Of a DNA stretch of 64,000 nt, positions 36,445 to 47,193 are shown piece after piece (the stretch's first letter is position 1; every line of letters starts with the position of its first letter). The stretch lies in contig CM077665.1 of the NCBI GenBank assembly GCA_039707655.1, forward strand, positions 142,415,148 to 142,479,147, given 5' to 3'. The notes beneath the pieces were generated by a model. That model did no database searches, was not told the DNA's origin, and worked only from the letters and a program-made list of their open reading frames with translations. The translations under genes and the position numbers were made by a program. Source of the stretch: Elymus sibiricus. Taxonomy: Eukaryota > Streptophyta > Magnoliopsida > Poales > Poaceae.

Positions 36445-37023
36445 TGGATGCACACCCACTTTTCTTCAGTTGAGATTTCGTACACTTATAGCTCTAGTGC
36501 ATCATTTGCATGGCAATCCCTACTCCTTGCATTGACATCTATTGCTGAGCATCTCCATAGCTCGTTGGTACGCCTAGTTGATGCGATACTATCTTCTCCA
36601 CTTTTTACCCCTTTGATATGTACCATCATATTCTATTACACCCATATGCTATGTCCAATGGTTCACGCTCATGTATTGCGTGAAGAATAAAAAGTTGATG
36701 CATATTGAAAAAGTACGATCCAATTGCCTTACTTGGACACCATGGTGCTTAGCATTTGTATTGATGTGGTGAAGATGGATTCATGCCTTGCTAATATAAT
36801 AAGATGAATGGGGGTAAACATTCTTTTAGGATCGTACACTTTGAAAATTCAATGATTTTGTTTCTTATACTTATAAATATTTCTATGTTAATTTTTATTA
36901 ATTCAGCATTTCTCAATGAGCATACATACAAAAGATTACATAATGGGTAGCATGTCAAATCAAAATTTTGGTTTTTTATCATTTACCTACTCGAGGACGA
37001 GCAGGAATTAAGCTTGGGGATGT
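36445..37023 (+). other. E1 3' noncoding region, last part, with polypurine tract
   Basis: The sequence resumes exactly where it stopped at 24383. It ends with the ACTCGAGGACGAG block and the tract AATTAAGCTTGGGGATG at about 37006-37022. Confidence 0.85.
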
Positions 37024-38593
37024 TGATACATCTCCAATGTATCTATAATTTTTGATTGTTCCATACTGATATATTATCATTCTAGGATACTTTTTGGGCA
37101 TTTGTTTACCAATTTATAATATTTTTTAGCACTAACATATTGATCCAGTATCAGTTGTCAGTTGTTGTTTTCTGCATGTTTTTGACTTTTCAGGTTTACA
37201 GTACCAAACGAAGTCCAATTGCCACGAAACTTTTTGATGATTTTTTTCTGGACGAAAAAAAGACCTGGAAGCTTCGAGAGGAGGCCGGGAGGCGCACGAG
37301 GGCCCCACCACACATCAGGGCGCGCCCTGGGGGTGCCCTAATATGTGGTGGCCCCCTCGGGCATCCCCTGACATTCCTCTTTGGCCTATAAATTCTCTAA
37401 TAACCTAAAAACATCAGAGGAGCTCCCGAAACACTTTTTCCACCGCCGCAAGTCTCAGTTCCGACGGGAGCCCATCTACAACTCCATTCTGGCACGCTGC
37501 CGGAGGGGGGATCAATCACGGAGGGCCTCTTCATCAACCTTGCTGCCCTCATGATGATGTGTGAGTAGTTCACCACAGGCCTACGGGTCCATAGGTAGTA
37601 CCTATATGGCAATCTATCTCTCTTGATCTTCAATACAATGTTCATCGCATCTTTGCCTTGATCTGTCCGATGTAATCCCTTTGTATGGTGCTTTTGTTGG
37701 GATCCAATGAATTGTGAGTTTATGTTCAGGTTATTCCTGAAAAGTATTTGAGTCAAACCTGAATACTAAGATTCTTATTTGCATGATCATGATAGCTTCG
37801 TAATGCTCTCCGATCTATTGAGATAGTTTGGCCAACTAGATTGATATTTCTTTGGTGCGAGTGGTGCGTTGTAGTAGGTTCAACCTGGCGAGTTTCTATA
37901 TCCCAGTGACAGAAGGGGACAAGATGCATCTTTGTGTTGCTGCTACTAAGGATAAAATGATGGTGTTTATTCATATTGATTGAGTTTACTTTGTCTACAT
38001 CATGTCATCGTTCTCCAAGCATTACTTTGTTTTACTTAATACTCTAGATGCATGCTGGATAGCGGTCGATGAGTGGAGTAATAGTAGTAGGTGCAGGCAG
38101 GAGTCGGTCTATTTTCTTATGGACGTGATGCCTATATACACATGATCATTGCCGTGAAAATCGCATAACTATTCACTTTTCTATCAATTGTCCAACAGTA
38201 GTTTGTTTACCCACTGTATGCTATTTCTATGAGAGATGCCACTAGATAACTCTACGGCCCCCGGGTCTATTCACTTATATATTTACAAATGCTATCATTA
38301 CCTTGTTGTTATTCATTTGCTTCTATTTTATTTTGCAATTTAAAATTATCTACAATCATCTACACAACTCACTTGCTTGCAAATAACGAGATCAAGGGGA
38401 TTGACAACCCTCTTGCCGGCATTGGATGCAAGTTGTTTGTTCTTTTGTGTGCAGCCGCTAAAGACGAATGAGGATTGGTATTCCTATTGGTTCTATAAAC
38501 CTTGGTTTCATAACTAAGGGAAATACTTACCCACATTGTGCTGCGATAACCCATTCCTCTTCACGGAAAACCCAACGCAGATCACAAGTATCA
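37024..38593 (+). repeat. E1 3' LTR
   Basis: 1570 bp, TGATACATCTCC...AGTATCA, TATA box at 37387-37392. Uninterrupted counterpart of 1-5570. Confidence 0.92.
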
Positions 38594-39283
38594 CGCCCGT
38601 CAATGTTGAAACTAATATTATTCAAGTTATGACCCCGGAAGAACACATAGGAGAGACCTTCCGGAATAGTCCAGAAAACTGAAAAGGGGTAGGTATGTGA
38701 TACGGTAAGTAAGCCGACTCCAAAAATTCCAAAAAAATATGTTATGTTGGTTTTAGTATTTTAGAAAAATTCTAAAAATAAAAACAAGTCGGGGGGACCC
38801 ACGAGGGAGGCACAAGCCAACAGGGCGTGCCCACCCACCCTGGGCGTGCCCTGATAGCTTGTGGGGCCATCGTGTGCCTCCCGGGCTCCGTTTTCTTCCT
38901 GGACACGTATTCTGACCTAGAAAAATTCATTATATATACTTCCGTTTGTTTTGACCACTACATCGCGAGTTTCTCCTCTGTTTTTGTTTCAGACACTTTT
39001 TTGAAAGATTTCTCGAGGTGTGGAAGCTATGTCTTCGTCCTCCTCCAACAACATTGGGGACCAAGCTTGGCTCTTGCGGATGGAGCTTGAATGAGAAGGA
39101 GCTGAGGAAGTTGTCTCAGGGGAGGAACCTATGAACTCTATGGAAGTGCATCCCCCTGCCTCAGAACGCAAGACGCTAGCAGGCATCTCCACTTTGCCGA
39201 ATCCTTGCCCACCAATGGGGAGGAGTGCTCAACTAGCTCAGGAAGCGCAAGGTGAATCCACTCCGAGGAGGCCCCTCAGCAGG
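38594..39283 (+). mobile_element. E6, left fragment: Athila-like internal region with start of gag
   Basis: Host DNA into which E1 inserted. It begins with a decayed protein end (around M-T-P-E-E-H-I-G-E-T-F), then a GC-rich leader resembling Athila untranslated regions, then a frame reading MSSSSSNNIGDQAWL from about 39028 with an early stop. This is the N-terminus of an Athila-type gag. E5 interrupts it at 39284. That it belongs to the same copy as 41621-44597 is inferred from position. Confidence 0.55.
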
Positions 39284-39791
39284 TGTCGGGGATATAACCC
39301 CACGGTATAACCCGCAGTTTGGGCCGGGTTAGACCATGGGCGGCTTAAGGAATACACTTGGGATGGGCCGAGGCATTAACAATTAGGCAAGTAAGACAGT
39401 TTACTTAGTAAGTCGCCTAGCAACCCAACACGTGAAGATGGTGACTCAAGACTTACAAGCTGGAAGGCGCCAGGAACTTTCCTTACTAGATAAGGTAGAG
39501 ATGTAATAGGTCACGAGTCATGTTATGGCCCGGACTCTTGTAAACCCTGAGGCCGATAGGGCAAGTTAGAAACCCTCGAAAGCTAGGTTAGCGATTCCGC
39601 ACCATTGTAATCGAGATCACCATCAATATAGACACAAAAGCAGGACGTAGGCTTTTACCTCCATTGGAGGGATCTAACCTGGGTAAATCCATCTCTCGTT
39701 CCTGATCAACCCCTTCGAGTCGCCACATAGCAGCGATGGCCTCACACCTAACTTCTCATACGAGGACATCTGCCGTGACAAAACCATGACA
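39284..39791 (+). repeat. E5 5' LTR
   Basis: About 508 bp, TGTCGGGGATATAACC...CCATGACA. The end could be 39780 instead, where another TGACA occurs; the position of the primer-binding site favours 39791. Confidence 0.8.
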
Positions 39792-39792
39792 A

Positions 39793-39810
39793 TTGGTGCC
39801 CACCGTGGGG
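39793..39810 (+). other. Primer-binding site of E5
   Basis: TTGGTGCCCACCGTGGGG directly after the LTR; tRNA not assigned. Confidence 0.65.
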
Positions 39811-40401
39811 CTTTCGCACGATGGAGTTGAGTTCTCGGAGGGAACTTTTCCAAGGTTCGGGAGCTACGTGGCTGGTCGGATGACCAAAAGCCACCGCGGC
39901 AAACTCTACATTGACAATTCAGGCTGGGGTCCCGAGGCCGACTCAATTGAGTTTGGGTATCGGGTCCCCTTTAGCAAAATCCACATCTTCCTCGGCAAGA
40001 TCGACGCGTTAGTACCCGAGTCGGACATCTGCACCAACATCGTCGAGCCGGCTCGGTACGCCCGACCCGGGCCGGACATCTGCACCAACATCGTCAAGCC
40101 GGCTCGGTACGCCCAACCCGGCCGGCGTCAAGCCGGCCCATGTCACGTTCCCGCGGAGGACACCAAGTCAGTCTGCCCTTTCACAGGTGGGAAGCTTGGG
40201 GGCTCTTTGGAAGCGACAATCGCTCAGAAAACAATTGAGTCACCTCGTCTGGTCACCATCCGGGTGGCGATAACCATGGTTGTTCGAGATCCATCGGCGG
40301 AGTCCCGCAACCAGGTCGTCCAGAACTGCCATGGTATAGGATGTCCGGGCCAACCAGGTCCTCGCGGGTCTCGCGCCGGTTCGCCTAGAGATCCTAAATA
40401 G
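39811..40401 (+). pseudogene. E5 gag N-terminal region
   Basis: An open frame runs from the primer-binding site to 40401. It contains F-P-R-F-G-S-Y-V-A-G-R and G-K-L-Y-I-D-N-S, which parallel the gag start of E9 (R-F-G-N-L-E-F-F-V-D-S). A duplicated stretch D-I-C-T-N-I-V-(E/K)-P-A-R-Y-A encoded by a 54-57 base tandem repeat is at about 40023-40120. The retrotransposon gag domain that should follow is absent. Confidence 0.6.
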
Positions 40402-40436
40402 CTAAGTCTTGGTCAATATCATGTTTCACCACCAAT

Positions 40437-41213
40437 ATGTGCAAAGGATATAGAAAACTCAAGCAGAGGCCCATCAGCATGGTTGAGCCAGCGGTTCCTA
40501 GGTGTCTCAACTGGTATGAACAATCGATCGTCTTGAGTAGAGAGGACCACCCCTCCCGGATTGACAACCCAGGAGATCTAGCCTTGGTGGTGGCGCCTCA
40601 GGTGGGTGGCTATACCCTCACAAAGGTCCTGATGGATGGAGATAGTAGCATTAACATCTTGTACTACGATACCTTTCAACGGATGAACCTCCCAGATAGC
40701 AGTTTGCAAACATCAACCATAGTTTTTCTTGGCGTTGTTCCTGGGAAGTCGACATATCCCGTTGGGCGGATCAAGCTCGATGTTGCTTTTGGTGATGAGT
40801 ATAATTACAGATGTGAGCCCCTAACTTTTGAGGTGGTAAAGATAAAAAGCCCCTACCACGCTCTCTTTGGAAGGCCGACTTACGCTCGTTTCTTCGCCCG
40901 GCCCTTCTATGTCTACCTTAAACTCAAGATGCCAGGCCCTAACGGAACTATAACTGTTGGAGGCAACAGGAGGATTGCTCAAGAGTGTGAGAAAGGAGAC
41001 GTGGCCTATGCTGAGTTGGCCTACGTCGTCAAAGAGCTGAAATACTACACGACTAACGTTGACCCGGCAGACATGAGTCCTCTCAAGAAACCAACCACCG
41101 AGTCTGAACCGCCGCTCAAGTTCAACCCAACCGAAGATACAAAGATGGTCGACTTCGTGGAAGGCGACTTGTCCAAACAGTTCACCATTGGAACCGGCTT
41201 GGATCCCAAATAG
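40437..41213 (+). pseudogene. E5 aspartic protease and linker to RT
   Basis: Retropepsin-like domain: S-R-E-D-H-P, then T-K-V-L-M-D-G-D-S-S-I-N-I (active-site type D-G-G-S-S, here with Gly to Asp), then H-A-L-F-G-R-P-T-Y-A-R-F and Y-L-K-L-K-M-P-G-P-N-G. The same order is found in E9. The frame ends at TAG 41211-41213, beyond which RT continues in frame, so the stop is a single-base lesion of an original gag-pol frame. Confidence 0.8.
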
Positions 41214-41620
41214 GAAAGCGTGCTCATCGAGTTCATCCATGAGAATTGGGACATCTTTGCATGGAAGCCTTCTGACATGCCTGGAGTACCGAGAGAACTC
41301 GCTGAGCACTACCTTAATGTGGATCCTAAGATGAAACCAGTACGGCAATACCTCCGTCGTTTTAACGAGGAGAGACACAAGGCTATTGGAGAAGAGGTGG
41401 CCTGGCTCCTAGCTGCCGGGTTTATCGTTGAAGTTTTTCATCCTGAGTGGCTGGCTAACCCGGTGCTTGTCTTGAAAAAGAACGGTACCTGGCGTATGTG
41501 TGTTGACTATACAGATCTTAACAAGGCTTTTCCGAGGACCCTTTTGCTCTCCCCCGTATCGACCAGATCATTGACTCTACGTAGGGTTGCGAGCGCTTGT
41601 GTTTCTTGGATGCATACTCA
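41214..41620 (+). pseudogene. E5 reverse transcriptase, N-terminal part
   Basis: Ty3/gypsy RT start: D-I-F-A-W-K-P-S-D-M-P-G-V, V-R-Q-Y-L-R-R-F, V-L-V-L-K-K-N-G-T-W-R-M-C-V-D-Y-T-D-L-N-K-A. A frameshift follows (near 41532), then P-R-I-D-Q-I-I-D-S-T, an in-frame TAG and C-F-L-D-A-Y-S. The domain is cut before the catalytic Y/F-x-D-D box. Confidence 0.85.
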
Positions 41621-43088
41621 CTTTTACCATTATCATCTATCTTAACTCGATCCTTAGTTATATCGTGATATAGAGAAATAAAATTTCAGATTTGCTTTGC
41701 TTAAATTTTTTGCTTTTAGATCTATCTATCCTTGTAACCGAGTATGAGAGTTATATAATAAAGATTAGTTTGATTTTGCTTGCTTTACTATCATGCATCA
41801 ATCATAGCAATGAAATAAAAGAAAGAGAAAAAATATGATAATCCCATGGGGAGTAATGACTTCACTTAGAATAAGTATGTTAGATAAAAGTTGTTGGGAA
41901 TAAATAAACATATCATTGGTCATTGGTACAATGTATGCAAGATTATGATAGAGGAGACGAGATTCACATATAAATACACTATCTTGGACATCTTTTATGA
42001 TTGTGAGCCCCCACCAAATATTATATAATGATCAAGTGTTTATGTTGGACATGGAAGACACCGTAATGATCATGTTTGTTTACATTCACATAGAAGTTAT
42101 ATTGTCATGGATCCTCTAACATGTGGTGCTTGCTTTACATCTTTTGCTAGCCAAAATTTTCTGCACTAAGTAGAGATACTACTTATGCATCCATAACCCT
42201 TAAACCCAGTTTCTTGCCATGAGAGTCCACCGTACCTTGCACGTCCTTCAAATAAGTTGTCATTGGTGCACAAAGCAATAAAAATTGCCCCTAAATATGT
42301 ATGATCTTTTATTGTAAGGGTAAATAAGCTTTGTACGTTCATGTGATGGCAAAGAAATAAAAGCGACAGACTACATAATAAAGTTTGCTATCCCAAGGGG
42401 CAGTATAAAGTGACGTTCCTTTACATTAAGAGTTTGCACATCCAAACACTAAAGAGCGGATGACAACCTTTGCTTCCCTCTACGAAGGGCCTTTCTTTTA
42501 CTTTGATGGATTTATTCTTACGCAAGAGTTAACAAATGTTTATCCCTATTCCTACCTATTAACTCTCTAGTTGGCCAGCATCATGTGTTGGGGAAAGATC
42601 CAGATGGATGTAGGTGATCATGACTCATTATTGTTGATATTATCCTTGAGGTAAATTAGTTGGGTGGCAAAGATAATAAAGTCCCCATCTTCCTATGTGT
42701 CCGATGGAAACATTAGCTCCAAAAATATGCAATGAGTGTCAGCAATCATAGAAGACTAAATGATAGTTGAGTATGTGAACTTGCTAGAATAAAAGCTCTT
42801 ACATAGACTGTTCTCTGGAATATGATGAATTGTGATTGTCTCGATGACTAAAACCAAAGTTCGTTGATTGTCAATAAAGTTTATGCTTCATACTTCAGTA
42901 ATTGTGAATGGATTGTTAATTGTTCATGAGAAGTTATCTGATGAGAAAATTTTGCTCCTATGTTAATATTCATGATGCTCTCATGTCCGTATTTTGTTTT
43001 TATCGACACCTCTCTCTCAAATTATGTGGTCATTATTATCGAGTTCGGCTTTCGCTTGAGGACAAGCGAGGTCTAATATTGGGGGAGT
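41621..43088 (+). other. E6 3' noncoding region and polypurine tract
   Basis: AT-rich Athila-type tail without a gene, ending in AATATTGGGGGAGT before the LTR. No copies of the hairpin array of E1 and E3 were seen here. Confidence 0.7.
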
Positions 43089-44597
43089 TGATACATCCAT
43101 TTTACATCATGAATTCTTATTGATATTTATGTTATTATTGTCCATTATTCCTCATAATGGTACAATTCTTATGTCTTTCCTCTCTGAATATGCAAGGTAC
43201 ATCACAAAGAGGGAAATTACTAGAAACTGGAATTCAGGACCTGAAAACCAAGAAAAAGGCTGAAAACTCACTGGACTCCAAATGACCTAAAACTTTATGG
43301 AGATTTTTTATGGAATATATAAGAATTATTGGGCCAAAAATACACCAGAGGGGGGCCACTTGCTGGCCAAAAGCCAACAGGGCGCGCCCATTCCCCCTGG
43401 GCGCGCCCTGATAGCTTGTGGGGGGGCAGCAGGTCTCCCGGCCCCCCTCTTCTCCTATATGGTGTGTTTTAACCTAGAAAAAGTCATAAGGATACTTTCG
43501 GTATGAAGCGCCGCCGTCTCGAGGCAGTGGCCCTTTTGCTCTCCGGCAGAGAGATTCTGTCTCGGAAACTTCCCTCCGGGAGGGGGAGATCGTAGCCATC
43601 GTCATCACCAACGCTTGCTCATTCGTGGGAGGACCAATCTTCATCAACATCTTCACCAGCACCATCTCATCTCAAATCCTAGTTCATCTCTTGTATTCAA
43701 TCTTTGTCTCAAAACCTCAGATTGGTACCTATGGGTTACTAGTAGTGTTGATTACATCTCGTAGTCAATGCTTGTTGGTTTACTTAGTGGAAAATATTAT
43801 GTTCAGATCCTTGATCACCATTATTATACCTCTGATCTTGAACATGTTGATGAGGTGTGAGTATTTACTATTGTTCCTGGGGACATGGGATAAGTCTTTT
43901 TATAAGTAATCATGTGAAGTTGGTATTCGTTCGATATTTTGATGATGTGTATGTTGTTGCTTCTCTTAGTGGTGGAGTGTGAACGTCGACTGCACGACAC
44001 TTCATCATGCTATGGGCCTAAGGGAAGGCATTGTGGAGTAACAAGTAGATGATGGATGCGAGAGTGACCGAAGCTTAAACCCCAGTTTATGCGTTGCTTC
44101 ATAAGGGGCTTATTTGGATCCACACATTTCATGGTATGGTTAGATTTAACTTAATTCTTAATTCGTAGTTGCGGATGCTTGTGAGAGGGGGTAATCATAA
44201 GTGTGTTGCTTGTTCAAGTAAGAATAGCACCTTAGCACCGGTCCACCCACTTATCAAATTATCAAAGTAACAAACGTGAATCAACTCAAACATGATGAAC
44301 ATGACTAGACAGAAATTCCCATGTGTCCTCGGGAGCGCTTGCTTCATATAAGAGTACTTTCAGGCATGTCCTTTGCTATAAAAAGGATTGGGCTATCTTG
44401 CTGCACACTTTCTACTATTGTTACTTGTCACTTGTTACAAATTATCTTGCTACAAAACTATCTATCACTGTTACTCATAGCACTTGCAGAGAATACATTG
44501 TTGAAATTGCTTATCATTTGCTTCTGCTCCTCGTTGGGTTCGACATTATTACTTATCAAAAGAACTATGATTGATCCCCTATACTTGTGGGTCATCA
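43089..44597 (+). repeat. E6 3' LTR
   Basis: About 1509 bp from TGATACATCCATTTTACATC to ...GTGGGTCATCA. It is of a different subfamily from E1 and E3. The bases after it are GGGAT; the other end is not in the window. Confidence 0.8.
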
Positions 44598-45247
44598 GGG
44601 ATGTTGAGGGCAGTCACTGAACCCGTACAAATGGCTACCCTTGGGGGCAGTCACCGAACCCATACAATTGTCAACCCTTAGGGGCGGTCAGTGGAACCGT
44701 ACAAATTGCTAGGGGCAATCTCCACAACTTAATTGGAGACCCCAACGCTTGCCCGGAGCTTTACACCACAATGATTGAGCTTCGAGACACCACCAACCAT
44801 CTAGGGAACCCAAGCACCCAAGAGGAACAAGCTCTATGGTGCCCAAACACCCAAGAGTAATAAGCTTCTCAATGTTTCACTTCCACATATCAGCATGGAG
44901 AACTAAAACCGATGCAACTAATGCAATGGCAAGAACACACGAAGTGGTCAAGTCCCTCACTCTCAAATACCACCACAACAACAAAATTTATGGAGAAATA
45001 TGAGAGGAAGAACAAGGAGAACATAAAGAACTCCAAGATCTAGATCCAAGGGGTTCCACTCACTTAGAGGAGAAAGTGATTGGTTTAAACATGGATCTAC
45101 TTCTCCTCTCTCTTTTCCCTTAAGAACTAGCAAGAATCATTGGAGTGATTGAGAGATAGAAAGCTCAAAGAAGATCAACAATGGGGGGCAAGCACGAGCT
45201 AAAGAGATAAGGTTCATTGGGGAAGAAGACCCCCTTTTATAGGTGAG
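44598..45247 (-). repeat. Unassigned retroelement fragment, probably LTR/leader, with a short tandem repeat
   Basis: No gene. Read on the minus strand it starts with CCTATAAAAGGGGG near 45230-45243, a TATA-type promoter region, followed by leader-like sequence. At 44606-44713 three units of about 36 bases (GGCAGTCACYGAACCC type) lie in tandem. E7 inserted next to its TATA box. Confidence 0.4.
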
Positions 45248-46713
45248 TGTGGGATCTGAAGTATGTCTAGAGGGGGGTGATTAGACTACTTGACCAAATA
45301 AAAATCTAGCCTTTTCCCAATTTTAGTGGTTGGCAAGTTTTAGAAATTATACCAAGTCTAGCACACCCTACACATGCAAGTCTAAGAGTATAACAGCGGA
45401 AAGTAGAGACATGCACATATAAGTAGAGGAAAGGGATAGGAAGATCAAACGCAATGGGGACACAAAGATTTTTCCAGTAGTTCCGATAGGTGGTGCTATC
45501 GTACGTCCACGATAGAGGGTAACGGCTGCGCGAGTCCACGGAGGGCTCCACCCACAAGGGGTCCACGAAGAATCAACCTTGCCTATTCCACCATGGCTTA
45601 CGTCCACGAAGCACTAGCCTCACTCAGGGTAGATCTTCACGAAGTAGGCAATCTCCTTGCCCTTACAAACTTCTTGGTTCAATTCCACATGAAGTCGGAG
45701 GCTCCCAAGCGAGACCTAACCAATCTTGGAGACACCACTCTCCAAAAGGTAATAGATGTGGTATGGATGATGAAGTCCTTGCTCTTGTGCTTCAGAAGAT
45801 AGTCTCCTCAACACTCAGTCACTCTCTCACAGATTTGGCTTGGTAGAAGAGATTGATTAGGTGGAAAGAAACTTCGGGAGGCTAGAAATCAAGATTAAAA
45901 TGGTTGGAGTGGAAGATATTGATCTCAACACATGAGTAGGTGGTTCTCACTCAGAAAATGAATGGGGCAAGTGTTGGCTTGTTCTGAGTGCTCTCTCTAT
46001 GAATTAGAGGGAGGTGCATGGGTATATATAGGCATCTCCAAAAATCTAACTGTTACAACATTATTTCCCAACTCGATGGAACAGAAGCAAAAACTCGGTT
46101 GCACCGACTAGTGCAAAATGTGGCAACTTTTAGTATTTCGGTGATACCAATATATAAATATCGATGAGTCCGATTTTGGCTGGCCTAGACGGTTCCCAGT
46201 TTCGGTAGCACCGATTCCTAAAAATCGTAATTACGATTCTTAGAAATTTGATCCCAAAAGTTGGTCAGTTACTTCGGTTGCATCGAAATCAAACTTTGTG
46301 CCACCGAGAGGGTTAAGGTTTGGCTCCGGATCTGTCTAGGGTGAAACTCGGTAGGGCCGATTTGGCAAAGTTGGTGGCACCGAATTTGTGTGATAGGGTT
46401 TAGACAGAATATTTTTGTGGGAGAATTCATGAGTATCTTTGGTGGATAACTCTAAGCACTTGAGCAACCATATCATCATGGATACCTCATTCCCTTTTAA
46501 TAGTATTGGCTTTCCTATGGACTCAAATGTGATTTATCACAAAATGCAAAATGTAGAGTCTTGAAGCTTGTTGTCATTTGATGTTCCTTGCATAATCCTT
46601 TGCCAACCCATTCATTGAACTTTTCCTGAAATATGCTTGATAAAATCATTAGTCCAATCAAAAATATGTTGTTGTTAATTACCAAAACCACCTAGGGAGA
46701 AGTTGTGCTTTCA
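45248..46713 (-). repeat. E7 3' LTR (complete)
   Basis: 1466 bp; plus strand begins TGTGGGATCTGAAGTATG and ends GTTGTGCTTTCA. TATATATA at 46023-46030. It contains the palindrome cluster listed next. Confidence 0.82.
46095..46383. repeat. Cluster of the palindrome TCGGT-N3-ACCGA in the E7 LTR
   Basis: Perfect copies at 46095-46107 (spacer TGC) and 46202-46214 (AGC). Copies with one or two changes are at 46138, 46274, 46348 and 46371. The arms are perfect inverted repeats and each perfect copy has two CpG sites. A second cluster lies inside the element. Confidence 0.65.
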
Positions 46714-46731
46714 ATCTCCCCCTTTTTTGTA
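46714..46731 (-). other. Polypurine tract of E7
   Basis: Minus strand reads AAAAAAAGGGGGAGAT immediately before the LTR start TGAAAGCAC. Confidence 0.75.
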
Positions 46732-47193
46732 ATTGATGACAACATATAGATCAAAGCTTCGATAGGGATATAAATAATGAATAGCATCATCACTTTGAGA
46801 GCTATGTGATAAGCAAGAGCTCCCCCTAAATTTGTGCTCTATTTTTAAATATGTGTTTGAATGCAAATGCACAATCGATTAGGATAATGGGTAACTCTTC
46901 CATGTCGCATACATCTTGGTGGTGCGCATAAATGATATGGATGGATTACAATGCACATAACACCAAACATGAGTGAATGATCATCATATCAATATCACAA
47001 AGATAGGAAATAGTAGCATCAAACACAAAGCGTATGATCAAACACAACGAAGTTTTAGGACAAGCACACAATAAACCAAATGTTTTAAAACGAGAAGAGC
47101 AACCAAAATGCAACACTCTCTCTCGAAGCCCTATGATCTATAACACTTCTCCCCCTTTGGCAACAAGTTACCAAAAATCTCGAAGTTATAGAG
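46732..47193 (-). other. E7 noncoding stretch before the polypurine tract
   Basis: No gene seen; AT-rich spacer between the env-position ORF and the polypurine tract. Confidence 0.6.

Larger units (their letters stand above)
1..38593 (+). mobile_element. E1: Athila-like Gypsy LTR retrotransposon, outermost and multiply interrupted
   Basis: E1 is assembled from pieces that fit when the nested insertions are removed. They are a 5' LTR running off the left edge (1-5570, split by H1), a tRNA-Asp type primer-binding site, a broken gag/protease region, a long 3' noncoding region (6945-8768, 23882-24383, 36445-37023), a polypurine tract and a 3' LTR (37024-38593). The two LTRs match along their length, with about 30 differences in the first 390 aligned bases plus a small indel. 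Continuity across E4 is exact: the host reads the same on both sides through the TGGAT duplication. No reverse transcriptase, RNase H or integrase is present, so the copy is non-autonomous. Athila-type assignment rests on the PBS and the protease type. The family name was not assigned. Confidence 0.88.
39284..41620 (+). mobile_element. E5: Gypsy element truncated inside reverse transcriptase
   Basis: It has a 5' LTR, primer-binding site, gag N-terminus, protease and the start of RT. At about 41620 the RT stops within F-L-D-A-Y-S and Athila tail sequence begins. No 3' LTR is present, so the right part was lost. The gag core is also missing between 40401 and 40437. Confidence 0.85.

Noticed and set aside
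44598..45247. CACTA transposon end
   Set aside because: No CACTA terminal inverted repeat or 3-bp duplication is visible. A TATA-like box and leader-like sequence on the minus strand fit a retroelement fragment better, so it was left unassigned.
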